Source: an uncultured Bacteroidales bacterium (GTDB lineage: Bacteria; Bacteroidota; Bacteroidia; Bacteroidales; P3). From it: a stretch of 64,000 nt of DNA. Under the pieces are notes generated by a model that was not told where the DNA came from, searched no databases, and saw only the letters and a program-made list of their open reading frames with translations. Made by a program: the position numbers and the translations under genes. This document shows positions 9,521 to 17,530 of the stretch, piece by piece (positions within the stretch are counted from its first letter, which is position 1; each line of letters opens with the position of its first letter). The DNA is taken from NCBI GenBank assembly GCA_900318175.1, contig ONJQ01000001.1:124001-188000 (forward strand). Direction: 5' to 3'.

Positions 9521-9550
9521 TTGTTAATCTAAAAAAAAGTAGTACTTTTG
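9521..9550 (+). promoter_or_regulatory. Promoter of the SRP RNA
   Basis: TTG at 9521-9523, 19 nt, then TACTTTTG at 9543-9550. This is an exact Bacteroidota TTG-N19-TAnnTTTG promoter, 5 nt before the RNA's first paired base. Confidence 0.8.
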
Positions 9551-9555
9551 CAAAT

Positions 9556-9651
9556 GGGTAAGTCTTATACGACCAGCTCCCATTGAATCCCCCAGGGTAG
9601 GAATACAGCAAGGGTGTTTGGTTGTAGCGGTGCGATATAAACAGCTTACCC
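9556..9651 (+). ncRNA. ffs: Signal recognition particle RNA (small bacterial 4.5S type)
   Basis: RNA partner of Ffh in co-translational membrane targeting. Residues 9556-9562 (GGGTAAG) pair with 9645-9651 (CTTACCC) to close the hairpin. The domain IV signature GGGTAGGAATACAGCAAGGG lies at 9594-9613 and matches the conserved Ffh-binding internal loop (GGAA, CAGCA). A run of seven T at 9652-9658 ends it. A consensus promoter lies directly upstream. The length (~96 nt) fits the small SRP RNA class. Exact ends are inferred from pairing. Confidence 0.9.
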
Positions 9652-9668
9652 TTTTTTTATTTGAGTAT

Positions 9669-10499
9669 ATGTCAACATCAATAATATTAGCCTACATCCT
9701 CATCGTAATCGGCATTGTCGGATGGGCAGTGCTCATCCCTTCAGGCAAGCACGTCGGCCCCAAATTCACATCCTACATCACCATCTTCGGAGGTGCCTTC
9801 CTCTTCGCCTCTTGTTTCATCAATCTTGTACCCCACATCTTCCTTGGCGAAGACCCCTATCGTTTTGTCACACCCAAGTGGCACTTCAAGATTGCCGCCT
9901 CCGTCATGGTAGGCTTCCTTATCCAACTGCTGCTTGAACAGCTCACCCGCGGAGCCGAGCACGGCCACAACCACTGCCCCTGCTGCGAGGAGGAGCACGA
10001 AGCCGCCGAGCATCACCACAGCCATCTCCCCCACCCCGGCCACTGCCACTCCGGCGCCGTCCATCCCATCACAGGGCTCATCATCGGCCTCTCCATCCAC
10101 GCCTTCCTCGAAGGCATGCCCCTTGTCGATCTGGATGGCGACATCCACCAAGGTCTGCTCTACGGCATTGTCCTCCACAATATCCCCATCGCTCTGGTGC
10201 TTGTCAGCCTTTTCATATCCAACCACTACGGATTCTGGCGTTCATTCGGGCTCCTCGCCCTTTTTGCCATAATGACCCCTCTTGGTTCACTCTGCAACCT
10301 CTATCTCATACCCTCTAACGAACTGTTCCAAAGCATCATCATGGGTGTTGTAGTGGGCATACTTCTTCACGTCGCTGTCAACATCCTTTTCGACCACGAC
10401 CACAATAACTTCACTGTCACTAAACTCATGCTCATTCTTCTGGCCTTCGTCGCAGCCTACTACACTCCCGGCTGCCCCGAAATCTATCCCACATTCTAA
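9669..10499 (+). CDS. ZIP-family divalent metal transporter
   Basis: 276 residues from the ATG at 9669; an upstream in-frame start would lie inside the SRP RNA. It has about eight hydrophobic helices. The ZIP metal-site motifs are in helices IV and V: GLIIGLSIHAFLEGMPL (HxxxE) and GIVLHNIPIALVL (HNxP). A histidine/cysteine-rich cytosolic loop lies between (EHGHNHCPCCEEEHEAAEHH and further HSH/HPGH clusters), typical of zinc-sensing or buffering loops. It probably imports Zn2+ or a related ion across the inner membrane; selectivity is not deducible. Confidence 0.9.
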   Translation: MSTSIILAYILIVIGIVGWAVLIPSGKHVGPKFTSYITIFGGAFLFASCFINLVPHIFLGEDPYRFVTPKWHFKIAASVMVGFLIQLLLEQLTRGAEHGHNHCPCCEEEHEAAEHHHSHLPHPGHCHSGAVHPITGLIIGLSIHAFLEGMPLVDLDGDIHQGLLYGIVLHNIPIALVLVSLFISNHYGFWRSFGLLALFAIMTPLGSLCNLYLIPSNELFQSIIMGVVVGILLHVAVNILFDHDHNNFTVTKLMLILLAFVAAYYTPGCPEIYPTF

Positions 10500-10532
10500 T
10501 CAGCATTTTTAATCTATAATTCCAAATTCGAA

Positions 10533-11642
10533 ATGACCACCGCCGAAACCATCAAAGACCTCCAACAGCGCACAGAGGCCCTGCGACGCTACCTCAATAT
10601 AGACAACCTCACCGCACAAGTGGCCGAGGAAGAGAAGCAAACCGAAGCACCCGACTTCTGGAACGACCCCAAACAAGCCCAACGCATCATGAAGGCCATC
10701 CAGACCAAGAAGGCTTGGGTCACCGCCTTCCGCGAGGTGGAAAACAGTTGTGGCGACCTTGCCGTCATGGGCGAATTCTTTGACAGCGGCGACGCCACCG
10801 AGCAAGAAGTCCTAGACCAAATTGCCATCACGCAGCCCTTAGTCGAAGCTCTCGAACTCAAAAACATGCTCCAAGGCGAAAGCGACCATTTCGACGCAGT
10901 ACTCTCCATCAATGCTGGCGCAGGTGGCGTAGAAGCACAAGACTGGGCCGAGATGCTCATGCGCATGTACATCCGATATGCCGAAACCCACAACTACCGC
11001 GTGGCAATATCCAATAGTCTTGACGGCGAAGGTGCCGGCATAAAAAGCGCCACCCTGCAGATAGAAGGCGATTATGCCTACGGCTACCTCAAGAGCGAGA
11101 CTGGTGTCCACCGGCTGGTCCGCGTCAGTCCCTTCAACGCCCAGGGCAAACGCATGACCTCCTTCGCCTCCGTCAGTGTCACTCCCCTTGTCGACGACAC
11201 CATCGAGGTCGTTGTTGATATGTCCCGCCTCAGTTGGGACACCTTCCGCAGTGGCGGAGCCGGCGGTCAGAACGTCAACAAGGTAGAGAGCGGTGTCCGT
11301 CTTCGCTATCAGTACAAGGATCCCTACACCGGTGCCGAAGAAGAAATCCTTATTGAAAATACCGAAACCCGCGACCAACCCAAGAACAAAGAAAACGCCA
11401 TGAGACTGCTCCGCTCACAGCTATACGAGCGCGAGTTACAACACCGCATGGAGGAGCAAGCCAAAATCAAAGCCTCACAGAAAAAGATTGAATGGGGCAG
11501 CCAAATACGCAGCTATGTCATGGACGACCGTCGCGTCAAAGACCACCGCACCAACTACCAAACCTCCGATGTGGCCGCTGTCATGGACGGCAAGATTGAC
11601 AACTTCATCAAAGCCTACCTCATGCAGTTCGGTGCCGAATAA
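10533..11642 (+). CDS. prfB: Peptide chain release factor 2
   Basis: Releases nascent peptides at UGA and UAA codons. 369 residues. The RF2 stop-codon tripeptide is S199-P200-F201 (VRVSPFNAQG), and the peptidyl-transferase-centre motif is GGQ at 244-246 (SGGAGGQNVNK). The frame is open from the ATG, with no early in-frame UGA after the ALRRYL region. The classical autoregulatory +1 frameshift is therefore absent. It is followed by two strong hairpins. Confidence 0.97.
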   Translation: MTTAETIKDLQQRTEALRRYLNIDNLTAQVAEEEKQTEAPDFWNDPKQAQRIMKAIQTKKAWVTAFREVENSCGDLAVMGEFFDSGDATEQEVLDQIAITQPLVEALELKNMLQGESDHFDAVLSINAGAGGVEAQDWAEMLMRMYIRYAETHNYRVAISNSLDGEGAGIKSATLQIEGDYAYGYLKSETGVHRLVRVSPFNAQGKRMTSFASVSVTPLVDDTIEVVVDMSRLSWDTFRSGGAGGQNVNKVESGVRLRYQYKDPYTGAEEEILIENTETRDQPKNKENAMRLLRSQLYERELQHRMEEQAKIKASQKKIEWGSQIRSYVMDDRRVKDHRTNYQTSDVAAVMDGKIDNFIKAYLMQFGAE

Positions 11643-11724
11643 ACATCGCTCCCATCCAGCTCGTTTCTTTAATCTTCCTGCTTATGTCTCATTCAATCAA
11701 ATGAGACATTGCGAAAATGGAATA

Positions 11725-11764
11725 TCTCTCTGAGGAGTGACGTTCCTCTACTCCTTAGAGAGGA
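11725..11764 (+). terminator. Stem-loop downstream of prfB
   Basis: TCTCT and AGGAGT (11726-11740 region) pair with ACTCCT and AGAGA (to 11764) around a GACGTTCCTCT loop. There is no T-run of its own. It lies just upstream of the stronger terminator and may help RNA stability. Confidence 0.5.
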
Positions 11765-11768
11765 TACT

Positions 11769-11796
11769 AAAGGCCTGTCGCATGACAGGCCTTTTT
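11769..11796 (+). terminator. Bidirectional intrinsic terminator between prfB and the TIR gene
   Basis: AAAGGCCTGTC and GACAGGCCTTT pair around GCAT and are followed by T5 on the plus strand, with A3 before the stem for the opposite strand. It separates the convergent prfB and TIR transcription units. Confidence 0.85.
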
Positions 11797-11797
11797 A

Positions 11798-12835
11798 TTA
11801 TTTCAGATGGTTCTTGCAGTCGGCTATATAGGTGTCTATATCGCCACCGGTAAACCCTTCCTTCTTCAGCTTCTCAAAAAGGCTCAGAGCCTCCGGGTAC
11901 CTACCTGCCTTATGGAAATAAACAGCCTTGTTGTAATCCTTGTTTACCTTAGATTTTTCTGTAGTTTTGGTGACTGGAGTAGTCTTTTCGGGCTCATCGA
12001 TTTTAGTCTCTTGGGGTTGTTTGGCGGGTTCAGTTACTGTCGGAGGAATGGAAATATCTCCCTTCGGGGCGACTTCATGAGTTTCAACTTTTGCAGTTGT
12101 CCCAACATCATTACGAGGCTTTTCCTCGGTCTTGGTTTCTGTTTTCTGTTTGGGGGTGGTCTTATCCTTCTCCACTTTATTCTTCGTCTTTGTGGGAGGT
12201 TCTGGTTCCACAATTGATTCCACCTGAGGGACAGCAACTGTGTCTATTACCAAGGAATCAACCTGAACCGAATCGGTCACAGGCGACTCGCCACCTCCAC
12301 GTGGCACCAAGAATAATAGCAGCAGACCTATAGCCACAATCGCAGCCGCACTGCCCCAAAGGGCATTGTTGCGCCACCATTTGCGGTGCATCCGCTGCCT
12401 CACCACCAAGCCCACATTTGCTTTAAAAGTGTAATCGCGATGGACAGAAGAGATCTGGATGCCGCCATTGTTCGATAGCACTTTCAGCGAACTGGGCAAA
12501 TCATCTGGCCATACGCTCACCGCTCCATCAGGAGTGATGGGTATAATCTTGCGATTATACTTGAGTGCCTCCTCGATTTCTCTGCGCACCCAGTCGCCCT
12601 CGGCTTTGCAACGAACAAGCGTATCCTTGGTCAGCAACAACACGAAGAAATCGCATGTTCTGATGGCTGGCAGTATTTTCTGAGAGAAGAAATCATCCGT
12701 GCAATCGTTAAAGTCGAAAAAAACCTTGAATTTCCTCTCTTTGAATGCATAGTAGAAAGAACGTGCCAAATCGACATTTGAAGTGCCGTCGCTTTCGTGG
12801 CGCCTGTAGCTAAGAAAGATATCATATCCTGCCAT
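11798..12835 (-). CDS. TIR-domain protein with one transmembrane helix and C-terminal TPR-like helices
   Basis: 345 residues. Residues 1-~140 are a TIR domain: YDIFLSYRR at the start, VFFDFNDC, and DWVRREIEEAL, where E86 is in the position of the NADase catalytic glutamate. One TM helix (~155-177, WGSAAAIVAIGLLLLFLVP) puts the TIR in the cytosol. A Thr/Glu/Lys/Pro-rich linker (~200-290) precedes a TPR-like end (YNKAVYFHKAGRYPEALSLF) outside the membrane. Bacterial TIRs cleave NAD or make cyclic ADP-ribose signals in anti-phage systems; activity here is inferred from the motif. It lies 71 nt downstream of the exported 619-aa gene on the same strand. Topology suggests an outside-to-inside sensor. 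Confidence 0.85.
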   Translation of the reverse strand: MAGYDIFLSYRRHESDGTSNVDLARSFYYAFKERKFKVFFDFNDCTDDFFSQKILPAIRTCDFFVLLLTKDTLVRCKAEGDWVRREIEEALKYNRKIIPITPDGAVSVWPDDLPSSLKVLSNNGGIQISSVHRDYTFKANVGLVVRQRMHRKWWRNNALWGSAAAIVAIGLLLLFLVPRGGGESPVTDSVQVDSLVIDTVAVPQVESIVEPEPPTKTKNKVEKDKTTPKQKTETKTEEKPRNDVGTTAKVETHEVAPKGDISIPPTVTEPAKQPQETKIDEPEKTTPVTKTTEKSKVNKDYNKAVYFHKAGRYPEALSLFEKLKKEGFTGGDIDTYIADCKNHLK

Positions 12836-12906
12836 ACTCTTCTTCGTGGGTTTAGGGTTATAACTATTCTGCCAAGGGATAGTGTTGTTAGGGGATGAAC
12901 TTGGGA

Positions 12907-14766
12907 TTACCGAATTATCACATCTTGCGCATCAATCATCAACGGTCCCTCTGCAAGACGCCGCCGGATGGCTTTGGAGCGTTTGGCATTCTTTACACTG
13001 TTGCTGATGCCCTCGACCAACTCGTTGATATAGATAATCGAGGCTATTCCGAATCCAACGCTACTCAGGTAATAACCAACGTTTTTGAGATAGAAAGGAT
13101 TCATGGCTGCGTCGGTCAACTCCTGAACGGGATGATCAATTCGCGTCTCCCACAGCAGACCAAAAACGCCCAGGCCTCCAAAAAGGAAGAAGGGGATAGC
13201 ACGCGAGGCCACATCGGAACGCGCCCCTTGTTGGTAGGTGCCCAGACCCGGGATAATCAGCGAGGGAGCCCAAGAAAGGCCTCTGGCCGTTTGGAAATCC
13301 ATCAGGTAGATGTCGCGGTACTGCTCAACATAGCCCTGCCGTTCAAGGTCTTTATTCACCCAACCAAAGGTGTAGACACGCTTGGTTGGCAGTCGGGGAA
13401 CCCTGTACTGTTTAAAGGTACCATCAGCCTCCAACTCGGTTTTAGAAGTGCGCACCTCATACATGAATTGATGCTCAATCGAGTCAATCATACTTTGCAT
13501 CAAACTGTCCTTGACCAGTCGGGCATCGAATTCCGAGGTGGTATAATCCCAACGGACAAGCGCAGATATGGTGTCAGCCGTACGCACATAAACATTATGC
13601 TCACGCACAGGACTAATCAAGGGGGAGTTAGCAATACTGTCCACTTCGGCTCTCAGGCTATTGATACGAGCCTCACTGGGCTTGGCGCCTCTCGCTCTCG
13701 TGTCGACCATGACAACCGAAACATCTGCCGACGTTTCATTTTCGTAATCAGTCCTCACATTGAAATCCAGACGCAACTCCTGCTTCTTATTGCCAATGTG
13801 ATTTCTGATTTCCAGATTTACCACATCCTGCAATTGCTTGCAGAGAATCTCAAACGATTGGGGACATTTGGAACGGAATGGCAACACGACATTGTTTTTG
13901 CGAGCCTCCAGAAGCTCTTTCACACGGAGCACCTTCTCGTTTTGCGGCTCCAAGGAGAGGATTGTGTCGCACAAAGGCAATGCCTTCACCCACGATTCCC
14001 CCTCGCTCTGCAGTAGCGCCATGTCCAAAAGAGCCGAATAGTGGATGGTGCGGCTCTTTTCTACAAGCTGATAGGTAATTCTTATTGAATCGTTCATGGG
14101 AGGGTAATAGTCCATGACCGAGTCCAGTGTTGAGAATGCCTCGGCAAACTTGCCAGCATTGCGCAACACATCGGCGCGTGCCATAGCCTTCTTCACCCTA
14201 TCCACAGCGGCTTTCTTTTGGGGAGTGATGTACTTTGTTATCTCGTCGACATTCTTCAACTGAACCCACAACGAGGTGTCTTGGTCTTGAAGCACCTTGC
14301 ACTCATAACGCTCTATGCGCCCTTTCACCGGCTTTGTCCCGACAAAAACGGACTTCACACTGTTAAGGGTATAGGCATGGTTCAACAAATCGCTTATAAA
14401 ATCACACTCTCCCTTGTGTTTCATCGAGAACTGCACATAATTGCTCAGGCCGTCCAACGATTCCATCAAAAGCACCTCGATATTGCCCGATTTAGAGAAA
14501 TGGTAGAAACCTGTGCGCATATAGCGCAGTGGAAAGTTGTCAACAGTATCGGTAATGGTATCCGTAATACTGCCCATTTGGTAGTCTTTCTCAGCCATAA
14601 TGTCGAAGACATCAGATATTGGAAGATGCAGCATAGTCTCCAGTGTCTCAACAGAGATGCATGGGCTGTTCTTCTTTGATTCCTGAGCGTGGGTTCGGTT
14701 GCCTGGAAGTAGTGTCATGACGAGCAGCAGGCCAGCCAATCCAAAAAGAGTATTACTATTTCGCAT
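12907..14766 (-). CDS. Exported protein of unknown function with C-terminal membrane helices
   Basis: 619 residues. A signal peptide (MRNSNTLFGLAGLLLVMTLL, then THAQ) is followed by a long soluble region. It has helical repeats around 210-300 (MARADVLRNAGKFAEAF, LPLCDTILSLEPQNEKVL) that look TPR-like, then a mixed domain. Two hydrophobic stretches near the C-terminus (AIPFFLFGGLGVFGLLW; YYLSSVGFGIASIIYI) suggest membrane association. I do not recognise the family. Being co-oriented and adjacent to the TIR-TM gene, it may be its envelope partner or sensor. A promoter with TATATTTG at 14989-14996 precedes it. Confidence 0.7.
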   Translation of the reverse strand: MRNSNTLFGLAGLLLVMTLLPGNRTHAQESKKNSPCISVETLETMLHLPISDVFDIMAEKDYQMGSITDTITDTVDNFPLRYMRTGFYHFSKSGNIEVLLMESLDGLSNYVQFSMKHKGECDFISDLLNHAYTLNSVKSVFVGTKPVKGRIERYECKVLQDQDTSLWVQLKNVDEITKYITPQKKAAVDRVKKAMARADVLRNAGKFAEAFSTLDSVMDYYPPMNDSIRITYQLVEKSRTIHYSALLDMALLQSEGESWVKALPLCDTILSLEPQNEKVLRVKELLEARKNNVVLPFRSKCPQSFEILCKQLQDVVNLEIRNHIGNKKQELRLDFNVRTDYENETSADVSVVMVDTRARGAKPSEARINSLRAEVDSIANSPLISPVREHNVYVRTADTISALVRWDYTTSEFDARLVKDSLMQSMIDSIEHQFMYEVRTSKTELEADGTFKQYRVPRLPTKRVYTFGWVNKDLERQGYVEQYRDIYLMDFQTARGLSWAPSLIIPGLGTYQQGARSDVASRAIPFFLFGGLGVFGLLWETRIDHPVQELTDAAMNPFYLKNVGYYLSSVGFGIASIIYINELVEGISNSVKNAKRSKAIRRRLAEGPLMIDAQDVIIR

Positions 14767-14988
14767 AAAAAGGCACTATTTAATTACACTTTCATTTCAA
14801 TAATCCATTGTTTATACTATTGTGTTCAAGTCCTGTTTCGGATGTCTGAAAAGACTTTTCGACCATTAATAACAAGCATTCAAGGGGAAATGAAACCATC
14901 TTTCATCATATTGCCACACACAAACGATAGCCCATTTTCCTATCCTCCACACCATTAAACGCTACCTGTCCATAATAGTATAAGTATG

Positions 14989-15017
14989 CAAATATACGTT
15001 TTTTTAAGAAATAACAA
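14989..15017 (-). promoter_or_regulatory. Leftward promoter for the 619-aa and TIR genes
   Basis: Read on the minus strand: TTG (15017-15015), 18 nt, then TATATTTG (14996-14989), a good Bacteroidota promoter. It leaves a leader of about 215 nt before the ATG at 14766. Apart from it, 14767-15056 is AT-rich with no gene seen. Confidence 0.65.
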
Positions 15018-15056
15018 CAATTATTTATTGAAAAATTCTTCTTTTTTACATTCTCG

Positions 15057-15347
15057 CTATCTCACGATATTGTACCCAAGCGACAGTATGTACTTCAAAG
15101 TCTCCAAAGCTGTTTTCCTGTCGTATTCCTTTTCTCCCTCTTCCAACTCATCATACGGTACCAGGCAGGGTGTCTCTTTCAGTTCGTCATTCCTTTTTAG
15201 GCCGTATTTCCACCCCTCGGCAATCCGCCATTTCGACCACACCTCATGCACATGCCGCGCCAAGGGTTCTGTCAGTTGCACGAGCTCCTCCGGCAGCTGT
15301 ATGTCCGTTGTGTCTACAGGGTTTGGTTTGTATGTCTTGTCTGTCAT
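15057..15347 (-). CDS. Stand-alone RyR-domain protein
   Basis: 96 residues consisting almost entirely of one RyR (ryanodine-receptor repeat) domain: LARHVHEVWSKWRIAEGWKYG, then CLVPYDELEEGEKEYDRKT and ETLKYILSLGYNIVR. The W-x-x-x-R-I-x-E-G-W and L-V-P-Y-x-x-L-x-x-x-E-K-E-Y-D signatures are those of the eukaryotic channel repeats. Bacterial RyR domains have been proposed as nucleotide-ligand sensors in conflict systems (family knowledge). It starts 12 nt after the channel gene, whose C-terminus carries a second RyR domain, so the two are almost certainly co-transcribed and may bind the same ligand. Confidence 0.9.
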   Translation of the reverse strand: MTDKTYKPNPVDTTDIQLPEELVQLTEPLARHVHEVWSKWRIAEGWKYGLKRNDELKETPCLVPYDELEEGEKEYDRKTALETLKYILSLGYNIVR

Positions 15348-15359
15348 AAGCTTGCTTGT

Positions 15360-17375
15360 TTAATTACTTATCACATCGGACAGGTTCCGCACTATGACTT
15401 TGTCGTATTCCTGCGACGATTCCAGCAACTCGCCATACGGTGCTATATCTTTATGTTCGAAGTGGTTTTTCTTCAAATCATTGACTCTCTTTTTTACCGT
15501 TTCGTCACCCTTTTCCAGTCCCTGTTTGATTCTGGCTCTCTCCTCCTGGGGCAACGGACGGAAGCCTACCAGCAGCTTCTCTATATTCCAGCGGGCATGT
15601 TCCATCTTTGCCAGTCGCTCCAAGGTGTCTACGTCAAAGGTAATCTTTTTCTTCCCATCCGTGCTCACCCCCATGCTACGGAACTTGGTGTAGATAGAAT
15701 TGGCGCCATAAAGGTTGGACATCTTGTTGGCAAACGACAGTTTCCGCCACAACTCGTCAAGCTCGTCATTCTCCGCGGGCATCATCACATAATTATTGGT
15801 TTTGCAATAAAGATAGTTGATTCTTTTTGCCGAGGTTATGCGCCCTTCCAAACGCATGTCGTAGCTGTCGGACATGGTGCCGAACGACAGGATATTGGCA
15901 TACCTGCGGACATCCTTCGCTGCCTCTATCAGGGCATTGCTCACCGGCTGATACACCCATATCAAGGGGTCGTTTACCTCCAGTTCTTCACGGCTGGCCA
16001 CGGGCCGATAGAATCCTTCAGGAAGATACAGCGCATTGGCGATGTTCTTCTCCGGCTCGTCGTCACACAAGGCAAGTGTCAGTATCTGGGCTTCATCCTT
16101 CCGCCATTTCTCAAGGCGTTCCCTAATCCAGTCGTCAACCAATTCCCCTTCCATAAACTCCCACTCCACATCCATAAAATCGCCATACTCCTTCATGTTG
16201 CCCTCTTTATCTGTCAGTTCACCATTTTTCAAGAGACACCAGTGCGACACCTTGAATAGGCCGGGATAACGTCCGCGGAAGAACTTCATCTCCCTCTCCG
16301 CATTCTTGTCAATAAACGTTATCTTGGTTCTTATCGGGTGGGCTGACCCCTCTTCGAAGTTGGGATAGTGGCACAGGTGCGCCGCGGTGCTTGCCATGGC
16401 ATAGCCCATCTGCGTCATTCCCGCAACCACCAGATGCACATACTTCTCACTATCCACGGTGATAGCTCCGCGGTCCAGCGTATAGTCTTTCCATCTTTTG
16501 TCGTCCCCAATCAATATCTGTTGGGCGATGGACTCCAAACGGTTCACTATTGTGGTCTCCATCTTGGAGGTATCCTGCTCTTCGGGCAACGCATGGAAGA
16601 GATAGGTGGACGCATTGCGCTCAAAGGTCAGATAGCATTGCGCCCTGCTGGTTGCCTCGCGGCTGCGCAAATCTTTCAGCAATTTCCAGCAGTCCACGTT
16701 GATGGAGTCATGCTCCTTTTCGTCATCCTCGCCGGTGATGTATATCAGCGAAGCCTTCTCCGCCTGGCTGAATCGCAATGACTTCTCCATGTTCCGCTCG
16801 CCGTGATAGATGGTGAGGGACACCTTTCGCTCCTCGTCCGTCAGCAGTGGCACAATCTGCACCCACAACTCCTCAGCGTCCTGATTGGTCACAATCACAA
16901 CATCCTTCTTTTTCAGTGAGGCATCGGCTGCGATGGACTTCAATATGCCCACCACTATCTTGCTCCCTCCCATCACCAGTATGTGGTCGGAGAAATAGTA
17001 GTGCAGAAAGCCTTTCCTGTGGCTTGCCGCACGGTTGCTCAACAGGTTGCTGAACGCCGATATAAGGAAAGCCGTGAAGAACATCGTTCCCACAAAGGCT
17101 ATGACCAACTGATACCAATGGGGCATGGCAGACTGCAAAGGGTAATTGCTTTGCCCCAACATCAGGTGCAGCACCTCGTCCATCCGTTCGGATGCCACAG
17201 CACTTGTCCCTTCATCTGCAGCCGTGGCTCCCCAGACCAGCCCTATCAGCCAAAAAGCCAACGTCCACGACACACAGAAACCCACCACCCAAAGGATGGG
17301 CTTCAACATCTTATTGGTACTGAACGACCGGTCAAACCGCAGCAATATCCTTTTCCAATATCTTTTCATTGTCAA
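15360..17375 (-). CDS. Two-TM, Rossmann (RCK-like) channel-type protein with C-terminal RyR domain
   Basis: 671 residues. Two membrane helices (~25-48, LKPILWVVGFCVSWTLAFW; ~88-110, YQLVIAFVGTMFFTAFLIS) flank a segment of the size of a pore region. A TrkA-N/RCK-like Rossmann fold follows (HILVMGGSKIVVGILKSIAA), then a second regulatory half (HLVVAGMTQMGYAMASTAA). This layout resembles CASTOR/POLLUX-type cation channels. The last ~90 residues are an RyR domain: MEHARWNIEKLLVGFRPLP and IAPYGELLESSQEYDKVIV. The clearest reading is a ligand-gated inner-membrane ion channel. No K+-selectivity TVGYG motif is evident, so ion type is unknown. Directly upstream of the stand-alone RyR gene. Confidence 0.85.
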   Translation of the reverse strand: MTMKRYWKRILLRFDRSFSTNKMLKPILWVVGFCVSWTLAFWLIGLVWGATAADEGTSAVASERMDEVLHLMLGQSNYPLQSAMPHWYQLVIAFVGTMFFTAFLISAFSNLLSNRAASHRKGFLHYYFSDHILVMGGSKIVVGILKSIAADASLKKKDVVIVTNQDAEELWVQIVPLLTDEERKVSLTIYHGERNMEKSLRFSQAEKASLIYITGEDDEKEHDSINVDCWKLLKDLRSREATSRAQCYLTFERNASTYLFHALPEEQDTSKMETTIVNRLESIAQQILIGDDKRWKDYTLDRGAITVDSEKYVHLVVAGMTQMGYAMASTAAHLCHYPNFEEGSAHPIRTKITFIDKNAEREMKFFRGRYPGLFKVSHWCLLKNGELTDKEGNMKEYGDFMDVEWEFMEGELVDDWIRERLEKWRKDEAQILTLALCDDEPEKNIANALYLPEGFYRPVASREELEVNDPLIWVYQPVSNALIEAAKDVRRYANILSFGTMSDSYDMRLEGRITSAKRINYLYCKTNNYVMMPAENDELDELWRKLSFANKMSNLYGANSIYTKFRSMGVSTDGKKKITFDVDTLERLAKMEHARWNIEKLLVGFRPLPQEERARIKQGLEKGDETVKKRVNDLKKNHFEHKDIAPYGELLESSQEYDKVIVRNLSDVISN

Positions 17376-17530
17376 TTATGTTTTATTTATCTTCAAATCC
17401 TTTTCCATTCAATTTCACACCCACGCATATCCCCTTGTATATGTCATGTCTACTTACCTATGTGCCAATTCATAAATCGATTTGCGCATTCACACATTTA
17501 CACATTCAAACCAGCATCGTTTGTGCAAAG

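Noticed and set aside
10533-10700. Programmed +1 frameshift in prfB
   Set aside because: The frame is continuous; no CUU-UGA context near codons 20-30.
12895-14016. 373-codon open frame on the plus strand
   Set aside because: It is the complement of the exported 619-aa gene; no motif, and the minus frame has a signal peptide and sensible composition.
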